A DNA stretch of 35,372 nucleotides from Glycomyces luteolus (lineage in GTDB: Bacteria; Actinomycetota; Actinomycetes; Mycobacteriales; Micromonosporaceae). The stretch covers positions 1 to 35,372 of the forward strand of contig NZ_JAPZVP010000030.1 of assembly GCF_027622875.1 (NCBI RefSeq), read 5' to 3'. Below are positions 8,242 to 15,198 of this stretch, one piece after another (within the stretch, counting starts at the first letter, position 1; each line of letters opens with the position of its first letter). The notes beneath the pieces are model-generated. The model had not been told where the DNA came from. It was given only the letters and a program-made list of their open reading frames with translations, and did not search any database. Position numbers and translations under genes: made by a program.

Positions 8242-8313
8242 TATGATCTTTCCAGACTTGTCTTCGAGGGGTAGAGCCCTGGCCGCCGTCACCGTCGGCC
8301 AGGGCTCTTTTTC
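8242..8313 (+). ncRNA. Candidate ~60-nt small RNA: extended -10 promoter to intrinsic terminator
   Basis: TATGAT at 8242-8247 is preceded by TGG, matching an extended -10 (TGnTATnnT). A transcript starting near A8254 would run about 60 nt and end in the terminator at 8273-8313. No ORF fits between them. It lies about 100 bp after the kinase stop, so the simpler reading is that the terminator only serves the kinase mRNA; the promoter makes a separate small transcript plausible. No -35 box is evident. The family is not recognised. Confidence 0.35.
8273..8313 (+). terminator. Strong rho-independent terminator after the kinase gene
   Basis: A perfect 13-bp stem, AGAGCCCTGGCCG (8273-8285) with CGGCCAGGGCTCT (8296-8308), has a 10-nt loop and is followed by TTTTTCGTT. 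The T-tract is on the plus strand, so it stops the kinase or small-RNA transcript and insulates the convergent hydrolase operon. Confidence 0.92.
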
Positions 8314-8335
8314 GTTCCCCCGGGAGATCCGCGGG

Positions 8336-9202
8336 TCACGCGAGCCGGTCGAGCAGGCCCAGTACCGCCTCGGTGATCGCCTCGGGGGCGTCCTCCGGCG
8401 CGTGGTGGCCGACCTCCTCGCCGATGCTCGAGACCTCCAGGCCCGCGACATGTGCTCTCGCCCAATCGATCATCTCGGGTGAGCCGAGACCGTACGGGCT
8501 GGCGGTGAGCAGCAGTTTCGGGACTTCCGGGGTGGCGGCCAGCCACGTGCCGTAGGCGTCGAAGCGCTCGGCCACGGCCGCGGGCTCGAACGGGCCGCCC
8601 TCCTCAGCGAGCGGGATCTGCCTGGGCCAGGCCAGCAGCGGTCGCCGCGACTCGGGGTCGGGGTAGGGCTTGCGGTAGACGGCCAGGTCCTCGTCGGAGA
8701 TGCCGCCGTTGGTGGCGCGCACCGCGTTCTCGATGAACCAGTTCTCCTCGAGGGCCATCTGCTCGCCCGCGCCCGGGGTGCGGAGGGTCCGGAAGAACTC
8801 GACGGCTCCGGCCGGGTACTCGGCCCAGGTCATCTTCCGCAGGAACGTCTCCATGACGACGAGGCCGCGGGTCTGGCCGGGGTGCCTTGCGGCCCAGTCC
8901 ATCGCGAGGGAGCCGCCCCAGTCGTAGCCGACCAGGACCGGCTTCGCGATCCCGAGCCCGTCGAGGAGCGCCTCCAGGTAGGTGGCCTGGTCGGCGAAGG
9001 AGTAGTCGATGTCCGGTTTGCCGGAGGCGCCCATGCCGATGAGGTCGGGGGCGATCACGCGGGCCCGGCCGGTGAGGCCCGGGACCACGTTGCGCCAGAT
9101 GAAGGAGGAGGAGGGATTGCCGTGGAGGAGCACGACGTTGGCGTCGCCCGCGCCTTCGTCGACGTAGGACATGTGGGAGTCGAGGACTTCGATCGTGTGC
9201 AT
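8336..9202 (-). CDS. Haloalkane dehalogenase-family alpha/beta hydrolase
   Basis: A 288-residue alpha/beta hydrolase with the full haloalkane dehalogenase pentad of the DhaA type: halide-binding Asn29 in HGNPSSSFIWR and Trp95, nucleophile Asp94 in GYDWGG, catalytic acid Glu118 in 'VVMETF', and base His266 in 'VGHHAPEDAP'. The cap region 'ISDEDLAVYRKPYPDPESRRPLLAWPRQIP' closely follows the DhaA cap. Such enzymes hydrolyse R-X to alcohol plus halide in the cytosol (EC 3.8.1.5), although many homologues have unknown natural substrates. It is the last gene of a three-gene minus-strand operon (28-bp gap) behind a MarR-type operator array. No haloacid dehalogenase or alcohol dehydrogenase is nearby, so a true halocarbon pathway is not shown. 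Confidence 0.87.
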   Translation of the reverse strand: MHTIEVLDSHMSYVDEGAGDANVVLLHGNPSSSFIWRNVVPGLTGRARVIAPDLIGMGASGKPDIDYSFADQATYLEALLDGLGIAKPVLVGYDWGGSLAMDWAARHPGQTRGLVVMETFLRKMTWAEYPAGAVEFFRTLRTPGAGEQMALEENWFIENAVRATNGGISDEDLAVYRKPYPDPESRRPLLAWPRQIPLAEEGGPFEPAAVAERFDAYGTWLAATPEVPKLLLTASPYGLGSPEMIDWARAHVAGLEVSSIGEEVGHHAPEDAPEAITEAVLGLLDRLA

Positions 9203-9230
9203 CGGCTCGGTGCCTTTCGTTTGCGGGGGG

Positions 9231-9677
9231 TCAGAGGGCCCGGTCGAGGGCGGTGGTCAGCGCGACGGGCTCGACCCGGAGTCGGTCGAAGCGCCAGCCG
9301 TCCTCGGTGCGGCGCGCCCGGTAGTGGTGGATGCCGGCCGCGATCGCCTCGGTCTTGTCGTCGTAGATGAAGACGCCGATGTCGTGGGCTCGGACGGCGG
9401 CGGTGTCGCCGTCGAGGTCGATGACGATGTTGGTCTTGTTGTGCAGGGTGCGCGCGATGGTGTCGTGGCCTTTGTTCACGAGTGCGATGAGTGCTTCGAT
9501 GCCGTGCGCCTCGCCGCGCAGCGACGAGGTGACGATGTCATCGGTGAAGATCCGGTCGGTCTCGTCCCAGCGGGCCTCGTCGATCCACAGGGTGTGGCGG
9601 GCGACGAGGTCTTCCAGCGCGGCGCGGTCGGCGAGTTCGCGGATGAGGGTCTCGGTGTCGTTGCTGTTGAGGGACAT
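9231..9677 (-). CDS. SnoaL/NTF2-like protein (paralogue 1)
   Basis: A 148-residue cone-shaped SnoaL/NTF2-fold protein: N-terminal helix 'IRELADRAALEDLVARHTLWIDEARWDETDRIFTDD', a central 'NKTNIVIDLDGDTAAVRAH' and a C-terminal sheet 'HHYRARRTEDGWRFDRLRVEP'. The family includes polyketide cyclases, dehydratases and isomerases as well as non-enzymes; no reaction can be assigned. It has a good CAGGAG site before the ATG. It is the middle gene of the hydrolase operon and clearly paralogous to the next gene upstream (same 'ETLIRELADRA' start and 'DGWRF' C-terminal block). One CTAACG half-site (9707-9712) lies just upstream. Confidence 0.82.
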   Translation of the reverse strand: MSLNSNDTETLIRELADRAALEDLVARHTLWIDEARWDETDRIFTDDIVTSSLRGEAHGIEALIALVNKGHDTIARTLHNKTNIVIDLDGDTAAVRAHDIGVFIYDDKTEAIAAGIHHYRARRTEDGWRFDRLRVEPVALTTALDRAL

Positions 9678-9755
9678 GGAACTGCTCCTGGAGATGATTC
9701 GGTTTACTAACGGTTTTGGGCGCGGTGCGGCCGTGTCGCGGAAGGCGAAGGGGCG

Positions 9756-10193
9756 CTAGAGGGTCTGCTCGACGCTGGTGGTGCGGCTGATCGGGACGAC
9801 GGTGAGGCTGGAGAAGCGCCAGCCGTCGGCGGTGCGGCGGGCCTCGAAGCGGTAGCGGGCCTCGACGAGTTGGACGGCCTTCCCTCCGTCGACGATGAAG
9901 ACGGCTTTGACCCCGCAGTCGACGACGGCCTCGTCGCCGTCGAGCCCGATGATCGGGCTGTGGATCGCGTGGACCGTGCGGTCGTATTCGATGTGGCGGG
10001 CGATCGCGTGCTCGGCGACGGCCTCGGCGCCCCGGATCTCGCCGCCCGGGGTGCGGGCGACCGCGTCGGCGGTGAAGATCTCGGCGGTGCGGTCCGCCGC
10101 GCGCTCGTCGAGCCAGAGGCTCTGGCGGGCAAGGAGTTCGGTGATCTCGGCGCGGTCGGCGAGTTCGCGGATGAGGGTCTCGGTGCTGCGCAT
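9756..10193 (-). CDS. SnoaL/NTF2-like protein (paralogue 2)
   Basis: A 145-residue SnoaL-like protein, first gene of the operon. Features are 'TETLIRELADRAEITELLARQSLWLDERAADRTAEIF', 'GAEAVAEHAIARHIEYDRTVHAIHSP' and 'RYRFEARRTADGWRFSSLTVVP'. It keeps the family's His pair in the HAIHSP region, where paralogue 1 has 'TLHNKTN', so the two may differ in pocket chemistry or form a heteromer. GGGAG lies 6 bp before the ATG. The promoter region carries the MarR half-site array and faces the MarR gene. Confidence 0.82.
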   Translation of the reverse strand: MRSTETLIRELADRAEITELLARQSLWLDERAADRTAEIFTADAVARTPGGEIRGAEAVAEHAIARHIEYDRTVHAIHSPIIGLDGDEAVVDCGVKAVFIVDGGKAVQLVEARYRFEARRTADGWRFSSLTVVPISRTTSVEQTL

Positions 10194-10221
10194 GAAGGGC
10201 TCCCGGGATTAATTAGTCAAT

Positions 10222-10268
10222 CTAACGTTTATGTTGCTAACGAATATACATCGTTAGTGGCACTAACG
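10222..10268. promoter_or_regulatory. MarR operator array (four CTAACG half-sites)
   Basis: CTAACG occurs at 10222-10227, 10237-10242 and 10263-10268, and its inverse CGTTAG at 10252-10257. The second and third make a 7-bp-arm inverted repeat (CTAACGA, 7 bp, TCGTTAG). An AT-rich TATACA lies inside it. The array fills the 96-bp gap between the MarR gene and the divergent SnoaL/hydrolase operon, so it probably controls both directions. Confidence 0.7.
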
Positions 10269-10289
10269 CAATGAGGGTAGGATCGCTCC

Positions 10290-10763
10290 ATGGAGAACAA
10301 CGCTGAACTGCGCTTCGACCTCGGAGACAAGACGCCGCGGCCGCTCAAACGCCAGTTCTCGCGCCTCATGGGCATGACCGCCGCACAGGTGAGCAAGGTG
10401 GCCCAGGAGGCGCTGAACGCGGTCGGCGCCAACAAGTTCCACTTCGTGGTGCTCGCGACGCTCCACCAGTTCGGGCCCTCCAGCCAGGCCGCCATCGCCG
10501 ACCGCACCGGCATCTACCGCTCAGACCTGGTCGCGGTGATCAACACCCTGGAGGAAGGCGGCTATGCGCGGCGCGGGCCGGACCCGGCCGACAAGCGCCG
10601 CAACGTCATCACCATGACCGAGGCCGGAACCCGGCGCTTCACCGAGCTCGACGGCATCCTCGCCGAAGTCCACGAGCACGTCATGGCACCCCTCGGCGAA
10701 GACGAACGCGAGCAGCTGTTCAGCCTGCTCACCCGTGTCAACGCCCACCTCGCCGGAGACTGA
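10290..10763 (+). CDS. MarR-family transcriptional regulator
   Basis: A 157-residue winged-helix dimer. The core reads 'FHFVVLATLHQFGPSSQAAIADRTGIYRSDLVAVINTLEEGGYARRGPDPADKRRNVITMTEAG', with the canonical D-x-R wing (PADKRR). Flanking helices form the dimer interface. MarR proteins typically repress an adjacent catabolic or efflux operon and release DNA on binding a small aromatic or lipophilic ligand. The gene is divergent from the SnoaL-SnoaL-hydrolase operon and separated from it by CTAACG half-sites. It converges on the aldehyde dehydrogenase, with only 18 bp between stops. The ATG at 10290 has GAGGGTAGG about 10 bp upstream. Confidence 0.92.
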   Translation: MENNAELRFDLGDKTPRPLKRQFSRLMGMTAAQVSKVAQEALNAVGANKFHFVVLATLHQFGPSSQAAIADRTGIYRSDLVAVINTLEEGGYARRGPDPADKRRNVITMTEAGTRRFTELDGILAEVHEHVMAPLGEDEREQLFSLLTRVNAHLAGD

Positions 10764-10781
10764 AGCCAACGGCCGGACCGG

Positions 10782-12161
10782 CTAACGCAGCCGCCGCAGC
10801 ACCTGCTCCTTGATCGCCGTGAACGGCGGGTACACCACCCGCATCGTGTCCGGCGCCAAAGGCTTGTCCAGCACCGACTTCGCGTGGCTGAACGTCTCGA
10901 TCGAGGCCTTCCCGTGGTACGCGCCCATCCCGGAGTGCCCGACCCCGCCGAACGGCAGCCCCGGGACGTCGATGTGCGCCATCGGCACGTTGAAGCCGAC
11001 CGCGCCCGACGCCGTGCGCGTCAAGAGCTTCCGCCGCGTCAGATCCGAGTTCGTGAAGGCGTACAGGGCGAGCGGCTTCTCCCCCTCGTTGACGAACGCG
11101 ATCGCGTCGTCGAGGGTGTCCACCGCGAGGATCGGCAGGATCGGCCCGAAGACCTCCTCACCCATCACCGCGTCCTCACGGGTGACATCGGCGAGGACCG
11201 TCGGCGCGATGTACCGCTCGTCGCGGTTGTGCCCGCCGCCGCACACCAGCCGGCCCTCACCGAGGAACCGCGCGAGCCGGTCGTACGACGCCGTGTCGAT
11301 GATCCGCCCGAAGTCCGGGCTGTCGGCGGGCGCGTGCCCGTACATCTCCCGCACCGCCTCCGCCAGATGCTTCTCCAGCTCAGGGCCGACGCCGTCGACG
11401 GCGAGCACGTAATCGGGGGCGACGCAGGCCTGCCCGGCGTTCATGAACTTGCCCCACGCGATCCGCCGCGCGGCCGTCGCCAGGTCCGCGCCCGGCTCGA
11501 CGATCGCCGGGCTCTTCCCGCCCAGCTCAAGCGTCACCGGCGTGAGATGCTCGGCGGCGGCCTTCGCCACGATCTTGCCGACCCGCGCCGAACCGGTGAA
11601 GAAGATGTGGTCGACCCGCTCGGCCAGCAGCAGCTCGGTCGCCTTCGGCCCGCCCTGGACCACCGCCACCGCATCCGGGTCGAGGTACCCCCCGATGAGC
11701 CGCTCCAGCACCGCCGCGGTCGTGTTCGCCGCCTCGCTCGGCTTCACCACCACCGCGTTCCCGCAGGCCAGAGCGCCCGCGAGCGGTCCGAGGAGGAGCT
11801 GCACCGGATAGTTGAACGGCCCGATGACGGTGACGACGCCGAGCGGTTCCCGCAGCACGTACGCCTTCGCGGGCTGGAGGTGCGGCGGCGTGTAGACCCG
11901 CTTGGGGCGGAACCAGGTCCGCAGGTGCTTGCGCAGCGCCCGCACTTCGGCGGCGACGAAGTCGATCTCGGCGAGGAACGACTCCGGAGCGGACTTGCCG
12001 AGGTCGGCCCGCAGCGCGTCGGCGAGTTCGTCCCCGGCTTCGCGCACCATCCGGTCGAGGCCCTTGAGCTGCTCGAGCCGCCACGGCAGGGGCTTGGTGC
12101 GGCCCGTCGCGAAGTGGGCGCGGAGGCGGGCTACCGAGGAGTGGATGTCGTTGCCGGTCAT
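10782..12161 (-). CDS. Class 3-type NAD(P)+ aldehyde dehydrogenase
   Basis: A 459-residue soluble aldehyde dehydrogenase of the ALDH3/coniferyl-fatty aldehyde type, shorter (about 460) than the ~490 of class 1/2. Catalytic residues: Cys246 in 'NAGQACVAPDY', general base Glu212 in 'LELGGKSP' and Asn117 in 'GPFNYPVQL'. The cofactor motif is FFTGSARVGK. It oxidises aldehydes to acids. It lies tail to tail with the MarR gene and downstream of no visible partner on its strand, so it is probably transcribed alone. A dehalogenase product oxidised to an aldehyde could feed it, but the alcohol dehydrogenase step is missing and the link is only by proximity. Confidence 0.93.
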   Translation of the reverse strand: MTGNDIHSSVARLRAHFATGRTKPLPWRLEQLKGLDRMVREAGDELADALRADLGKSAPESFLAEIDFVAAEVRALRKHLRTWFRPKRVYTPPHLQPAKAYVLREPLGVVTVIGPFNYPVQLLLGPLAGALACGNAVVVKPSEAANTTAAVLERLIGGYLDPDAVAVVQGGPKATELLLAERVDHIFFTGSARVGKIVAKAAAEHLTPVTLELGGKSPAIVEPGADLATAARRIAWGKFMNAGQACVAPDYVLAVDGVGPELEKHLAEAVREMYGHAPADSPDFGRIIDTASYDRLARFLGEGRLVCGGGHNRDERYIAPTVLADVTREDAVMGEEVFGPILPILAVDTLDDAIAFVNEGEKPLALYAFTNSDLTRRKLLTRTASGAVGFNVPMAHIDVPGLPFGGVGHSGMGAYHGKASIETFSHAKSVLDKPLAPDTMRVVYPPFTAIKEQVLRRLR

Positions 12162-12325
12162 GCCATGAGCCTAGCGGCAATCGACCAGGGGCGGGAGGGC
12201 CGCGCGTGCGCCCGCTACCCTCCGATGCTGCCAGGAGCAATGGGGACGATCAACCGTTTGTGGGCGGTCCCATCCGATCGGTGAAGGCGCACTGCTGCAA
12301 AGGCCGTTTGTGAAACCATGCGCCC

Positions 12326-13423
12326 ATGGCCGCCGTCAAGAGGAAACCGCTGCTCTCCTGGACCGTCATCGCACCGATCCTGGGGATGGCGGTGCTGGCC
12401 GCGGTCTGGGGCCGGGAGCTCGGCGCGTTCTGGGTGACGGTGGCGGCGGTCGCGCTCGTCGCGACGGTGCTCGCGGCCGTGCACCACGCCGAGGTCGTCG
12501 CGCACCGGGTCGGCGAACCGTACGGGTCGCTCGTGCTCGCGGTGGCCGTCACCGTGATCGAGGTGGCGCTCATCGTCACCGTGATGGCGGGCGGCGGTGA
12601 GGAGTCGTCGACGCTCGCGCGCGACACCGTGTTCGCGGCGGTCATGATCACCACGAACGGCATCGTCGGCATCGCGCTGCTCGTGGGCGCCCTCAAGTAC
12701 GGGATGACGCTGTTCAACCCGGAGGGCTCGGGCGCGGCCCTCGCCACCGTGGCGACCCTCGCGACCCTCGGCCTGGTGCTGCCGACGTTCACGACCAGCG
12801 AGTCGGGCCCGGAGTACTCGACCTCGCAGCTGGTGTTCGCGGCGCTGGCGGCGCTGGTCCTCTACGGCCTCTTCGTGTTCAACCAGACGGGGCGCCACCG
12901 CGACTTCTTCCTGCCGGTGACCGCCGAGGGCGTGGTCGAGGACGAGGAGCACGCCGACCCGCCGAGCACCAGGACCGCGCTGCTGAGCCTGGCGATGCTG
13001 CTGGTGGCGCTCGTCGGCGTGGTGGGTCTGGCGAAGGCCGAGTCGCCCGCGATCAAGGCGGGGGTGCTCGCGGCCGGGTTCCCGGCGTCGTCGGTGGGTG
13101 TGGCGATCGCGCTGCTGGTGCTGCTGCCGGAGTCGATCGCGGCCGTCCGCGCGGCGTCGCGCGAGCGCATCCAGACCAGTATCAACCTCGGCTACGGGTC
13201 GGCGATGGCCTCGATCGGCCTGACGATCCCGGTGATCGCGGTGGCGTCGTTCTTCATGGACGGCCCGCTGCTGCTGGGTCTGGGCTCGACCGAGATCGTG
13301 CTGCTCGGCCTCACCATCGTCGTCAGCGTCCTGACGATCGTCCCGGGGCGGGCCACGCGCCTGCAGGGCGGCGTGCACCTGGTGCTGCTGGCGGCCTACC
13401 TGTTCCTCGCGATCAACCCTTAG
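12326..13423 (+). CDS. chaA: ChaA-type Ca2+(Na+,K+)/H+ antiporter
   Basis: A 365-residue membrane antiporter with about 11 TM segments. The two family repeats are clear: 'HHAEVVAHRVGEPYGSLVLAVAVTVIEVALI' in the first half and 'LLPESIAAVRAASRERIQTSINLGYGSAMASIGLTIP' in the second, each with the acidic residue of the CaCA alpha motif (E in GEPYG, E in LPES). An acidic loop (EDEEHADPPS) separates the halves. It exports Ca2+ and monovalent cations in exchange for protons at alkaline pH or high salt. There is no clear ribosome-binding site before the ATG at 12326, so weak or leaderless initiation is possible. It ends tail to tail with the TauE/SafE gene. Confidence 0.9.
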   Translation: MAAVKRKPLLSWTVIAPILGMAVLAAVWGRELGAFWVTVAAVALVATVLAAVHHAEVVAHRVGEPYGSLVLAVAVTVIEVALIVTVMAGGGEESSTLARDTVFAAVMITTNGIVGIALLVGALKYGMTLFNPEGSGAALATVATLATLGLVLPTFTTSESGPEYSTSQLVFAALAALVLYGLFVFNQTGRHRDFFLPVTAEGVVEDEEHADPPSTRTALLSLAMLLVALVGVVGLAKAESPAIKAGVLAAGFPASSVGVAIALLVLLPESIAAVRAASRERIQTSINLGYGSAMASIGLTIPVIAVASFFMDGPLLLGLGSTEIVLLGLTIVVSVLTIVPGRATRLQGGVHLVLLAAYLFLAINP

Positions 13424-14208
13424 CGACCGGTGTAGACGTCCCAGCTCAGGCGGGCGAGGAGCGCGAGGACGACGATCACGAGGACGATGCGCACGAACTT
13501 GCTGCCCTTGGACATCGCGGTGTGCGCGCCGAACCAGGCGCCGAGCATGGTGCCCAGGCCCATGACGGCGCCGAGCAGCCACCAGATGTTGTCCTGGGCG
13601 GCGAAGACGATGAGCGCGCCGAGGTTGGTGGTCACGTTGACCACCTTCGTGTGGGCGGCGGCGGCGAGGAAGTCCATGCCGAGGATCGTCGTGAACGCGA
13701 CGGCGAGGAAGATCCCGGTGCCGGGGCCGATGATGCCGTCGTAGAACGCGATCGCGAGTCCGCACACGACCATGACCGCCGCGCCGCGCAGCCGGGTGTG
13801 CAGTTCCGGTTTCGGCTCGAGGCCCAGCTGCGGTTTCGCGACGACGAGCACGAGCACCGCGAGGAGCACGGCGATGATGATGGGCTTCAACGCGTCCGAG
13901 GAGACCGAGAGCGCCGCGAGCGCGCCGGCGCCGGAGCCGAGCAGGGCGAGGCCGACGGTGGGCCACAGCAGCCGGTGCTCGAGTTTGATCTTGCGGGCGT
14001 AGGCGATCGCGGAGGTGGTGGTGCCGAAGACGGAGGCCATCTTGTTCGTTCCCAGCATGAGCGCGGTGGGCGCTGTGGGGAAGGCCACCAAGAGCACGGG
14101 GAGTTGGATGAGGCCGCCGCCGCCGACGACCGCGTCGACCCATCCGGCGAAGATCGCCGCGGCGATGAGCAGGGCGAACAGGCCGGGGTCGATGTCGAAG
14201 GGCACCAC
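13420..14208 (-). CDS. TauE/SafE-family sulfite or organosulfur permease
   Basis: A 262-residue membrane protein with about 8 TM helices in two repeats. The family motif 'GWVDAVVGGGGLIQLPVLL' is in TM1 and its second copy 'FYDGIIGPGTGIFLAVAFTTILG' is in the middle; 'GTNKMASVFGTT' and 'HTKVVNVTTNLGAL' are the matching following segments. Members export sulfite, sulfoacetate or related anions; substrate unknown. It has a GTG start at 14208 and no strong ribosome-binding site. Its stop overlaps the stop of the convergent antiporter (shared TTA within TTAG at 13420-13423), leaving no room for a conventional terminator. Confidence 0.9.
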   Translation of the reverse strand: MVPFDIDPGLFALLIAAAIFAGWVDAVVGGGGLIQLPVLLVAFPTAPTALMLGTNKMASVFGTTTSAIAYARKIKLEHRLLWPTVGLALLGSGAGALAALSVSSDALKPIIIAVLLAVLVLVVAKPQLGLEPKPELHTRLRGAAVMVVCGLAIAFYDGIIGPGTGIFLAVAFTTILGMDFLAAAAHTKVVNVTTNLGALIVFAAQDNIWWLLGAVMGLGTMLGAWFGAHTAMSKGSKFVRIVLVIVVLALLARLSWDVYTGR

Positions 14209-14294
14209 GCCAAGTTACTTGCCGCCCGGCTGGCAGACACGCCGATGAGGTGAGGAACACGTGTCGGTGTGTAATCGTCTGATATCAACAGGTC

Positions 14295-14894
14295 ATGGAC
14301 ATGACGAAACCTATGACCCACTTGGTGAAACGCGGGTACGAGTATACGTTCGACCCCGATGAGCAGCAGCGTCGGAACCTCGAGGAGACGCTGGAAGCGG
14401 TTCGGGCCGTGTACAACTGGTCGCTGTCGGTGTTCCAGCGCGAGTGGCGCGCGAAGGGGGAGAAGATCTCGTACGCGGAGATCTCGGCCCGTCTCACGAA
14501 ATGGAAGAACCAGCCCGCGAACCGGTGGGTGAAGGCCTATTCGTCGGTGCCCTTGCAGCAGATCGCCCGGCAGCTCCACACGGAGTACCACTCGTTCCTC
14601 AACGGTCGCAGCCGTGAGCCGGTGCCGAAGGAGCACGGCGAGCAGACGCAACTGGTGTACTCGCGGGCCGGCTACTACTTGAAGGGGCGGGAGGTGAAGC
14701 TCGCGAAGCACAAGGCGCCCTTGGACATCATGTGGGGCCTGGAGCGGCCGAGCCGGGACGACATCACGTCGATCACCGTCAACCGCGAGCGCGACGGCCA
14801 GTGGAAGCTGTGGATCGTGGCCGAGGAGTTCATCGAGGTGCCTCGCCAGAAACCGCCGGAATGCGGCGAGTGCGGGCGGGTCCTGGAGGGTTAG
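14295..14894 (+). pseudogene. tnpB: TnpB (IS200/IS605-IS607 OrfB) N-terminal fragment without the RuvC nuclease domain
   Basis: A 199-residue ORF. The start 'VKRGYEYTFDPDEQQRRNLEETLEAVRAVYNWSLS' is the classic TnpB/OrfB N-terminal block, and 'ITSITVNRERDGQWKLWIVAEE' is the segment that normally precedes the first RuvC motif (xxGIDLG). The ORF ends 20 residues later, where RuvC-I should begin, so all nuclease catalysis is lost; full TnpB is about 380-420 residues. The tail 'PPECGECGRVLEG' has a CxxC that could be a remnant of the TnpB zinc finger joined by deletion. No TnpA is adjacent. It is most likely a degraded element; a retained RNA- or DNA-binding protein is possible because the frame is intact and a hairpin follows 3 bp after the stop. 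Confidence 0.75.
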
Positions 14895-14896
14895 TG

Positions 14897-14942
14897 CGCG
14901 AAGCGGACGGGCCCGGCGGTGCTATCGCCGGGCCGCTTCGCG
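14897..14942 (+). repeat. Hairpin H1 directly after the TnpB fragment
   Basis: CGCGAAGCGG (14897-14906) pairs with CCGCTTCGCG (14933-14942), continuing through CCCGGCG and CGCCGGG with a 5-nt bulge (ACGGG) and a 7-nt loop: 17 base pairs. It begins 3 bp after the ORF stop. It has no T-tract; it may be a terminator of the GC-hairpin type or the remnant of the element's 3' RNA structure. Confidence 0.6.
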
Positions 14943-14979
14943 TCGAGGGGCGGGGTGTTCGCGGCGCCTGGACGCGAAA

Positions 14980-15062
14980 CGCCCGGCCGGGGTGCCCTTC
15001 CCAAGGCCCCGACCGGGCGGTCGGACCCGGTCCGGTGCCCCTCGCGGGTGCACCGGACCGGG
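14980..15062. repeat. Hairpins H2 and H3 between TnpB fragment and catalase
   Basis: H2 pairs CGCCCGGCCGGGG (14980-14992) with CCCCGACCGGGCG (15007-15019), 12 of 13 matched. H3 is a perfect 13-bp repeat, CCCGGTCCGGTGC (15026-15038) with GCACCGGACCGGG (15050-15062), loop 11 nt. Together with H1, H4 and H5 they fill the gap with secondary structure. Function unknown. Confidence 0.6.
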
Positions 15063-15132
15063 TCGCTGTCGAAAAGTCGCGGGCCTGGCGGCTACTCCCC
15101 ACCCGCGGCTCTCGGCGTCTTTACTCGCGCAG

Positions 15133-15169
15133 CTCCGCCGCAGCGGCGGAGGCGGCTCTGACGAGCCGC
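15133..15169 (-). terminator. Twin hairpins (H4, H5) downstream of catalase, possible terminator
   Basis: CTCCGCCG-CAG-CGGCGGAG (15133-15151) is followed without gap by GCGGCTC-TGAC-GAGCCGC (15152-15169). They lie 30-66 bp after the catalase stop on its strand. There is no T-run, so intrinsic termination is uncertain. Confidence 0.45.
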
Positions 15170-15198
15170 TGCGCCGTCTGTTCGGAAGAGCGGCAGGC

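Noticed and set aside
5617..8451. A 944-codon minus-strand open frame opposite the methyltransferase and kinase
   Set aside because: It is antisense to two well-supported genes, is rich in Arg/His and has no domain; it is a GC-driven shadow.
12215..14260. A 681-codon minus-strand open frame opposite the ChaA antiporter
   Set aside because: It has extreme Arg/His/Asp composition and no motif; ChaA and TauE/SafE explain the region.
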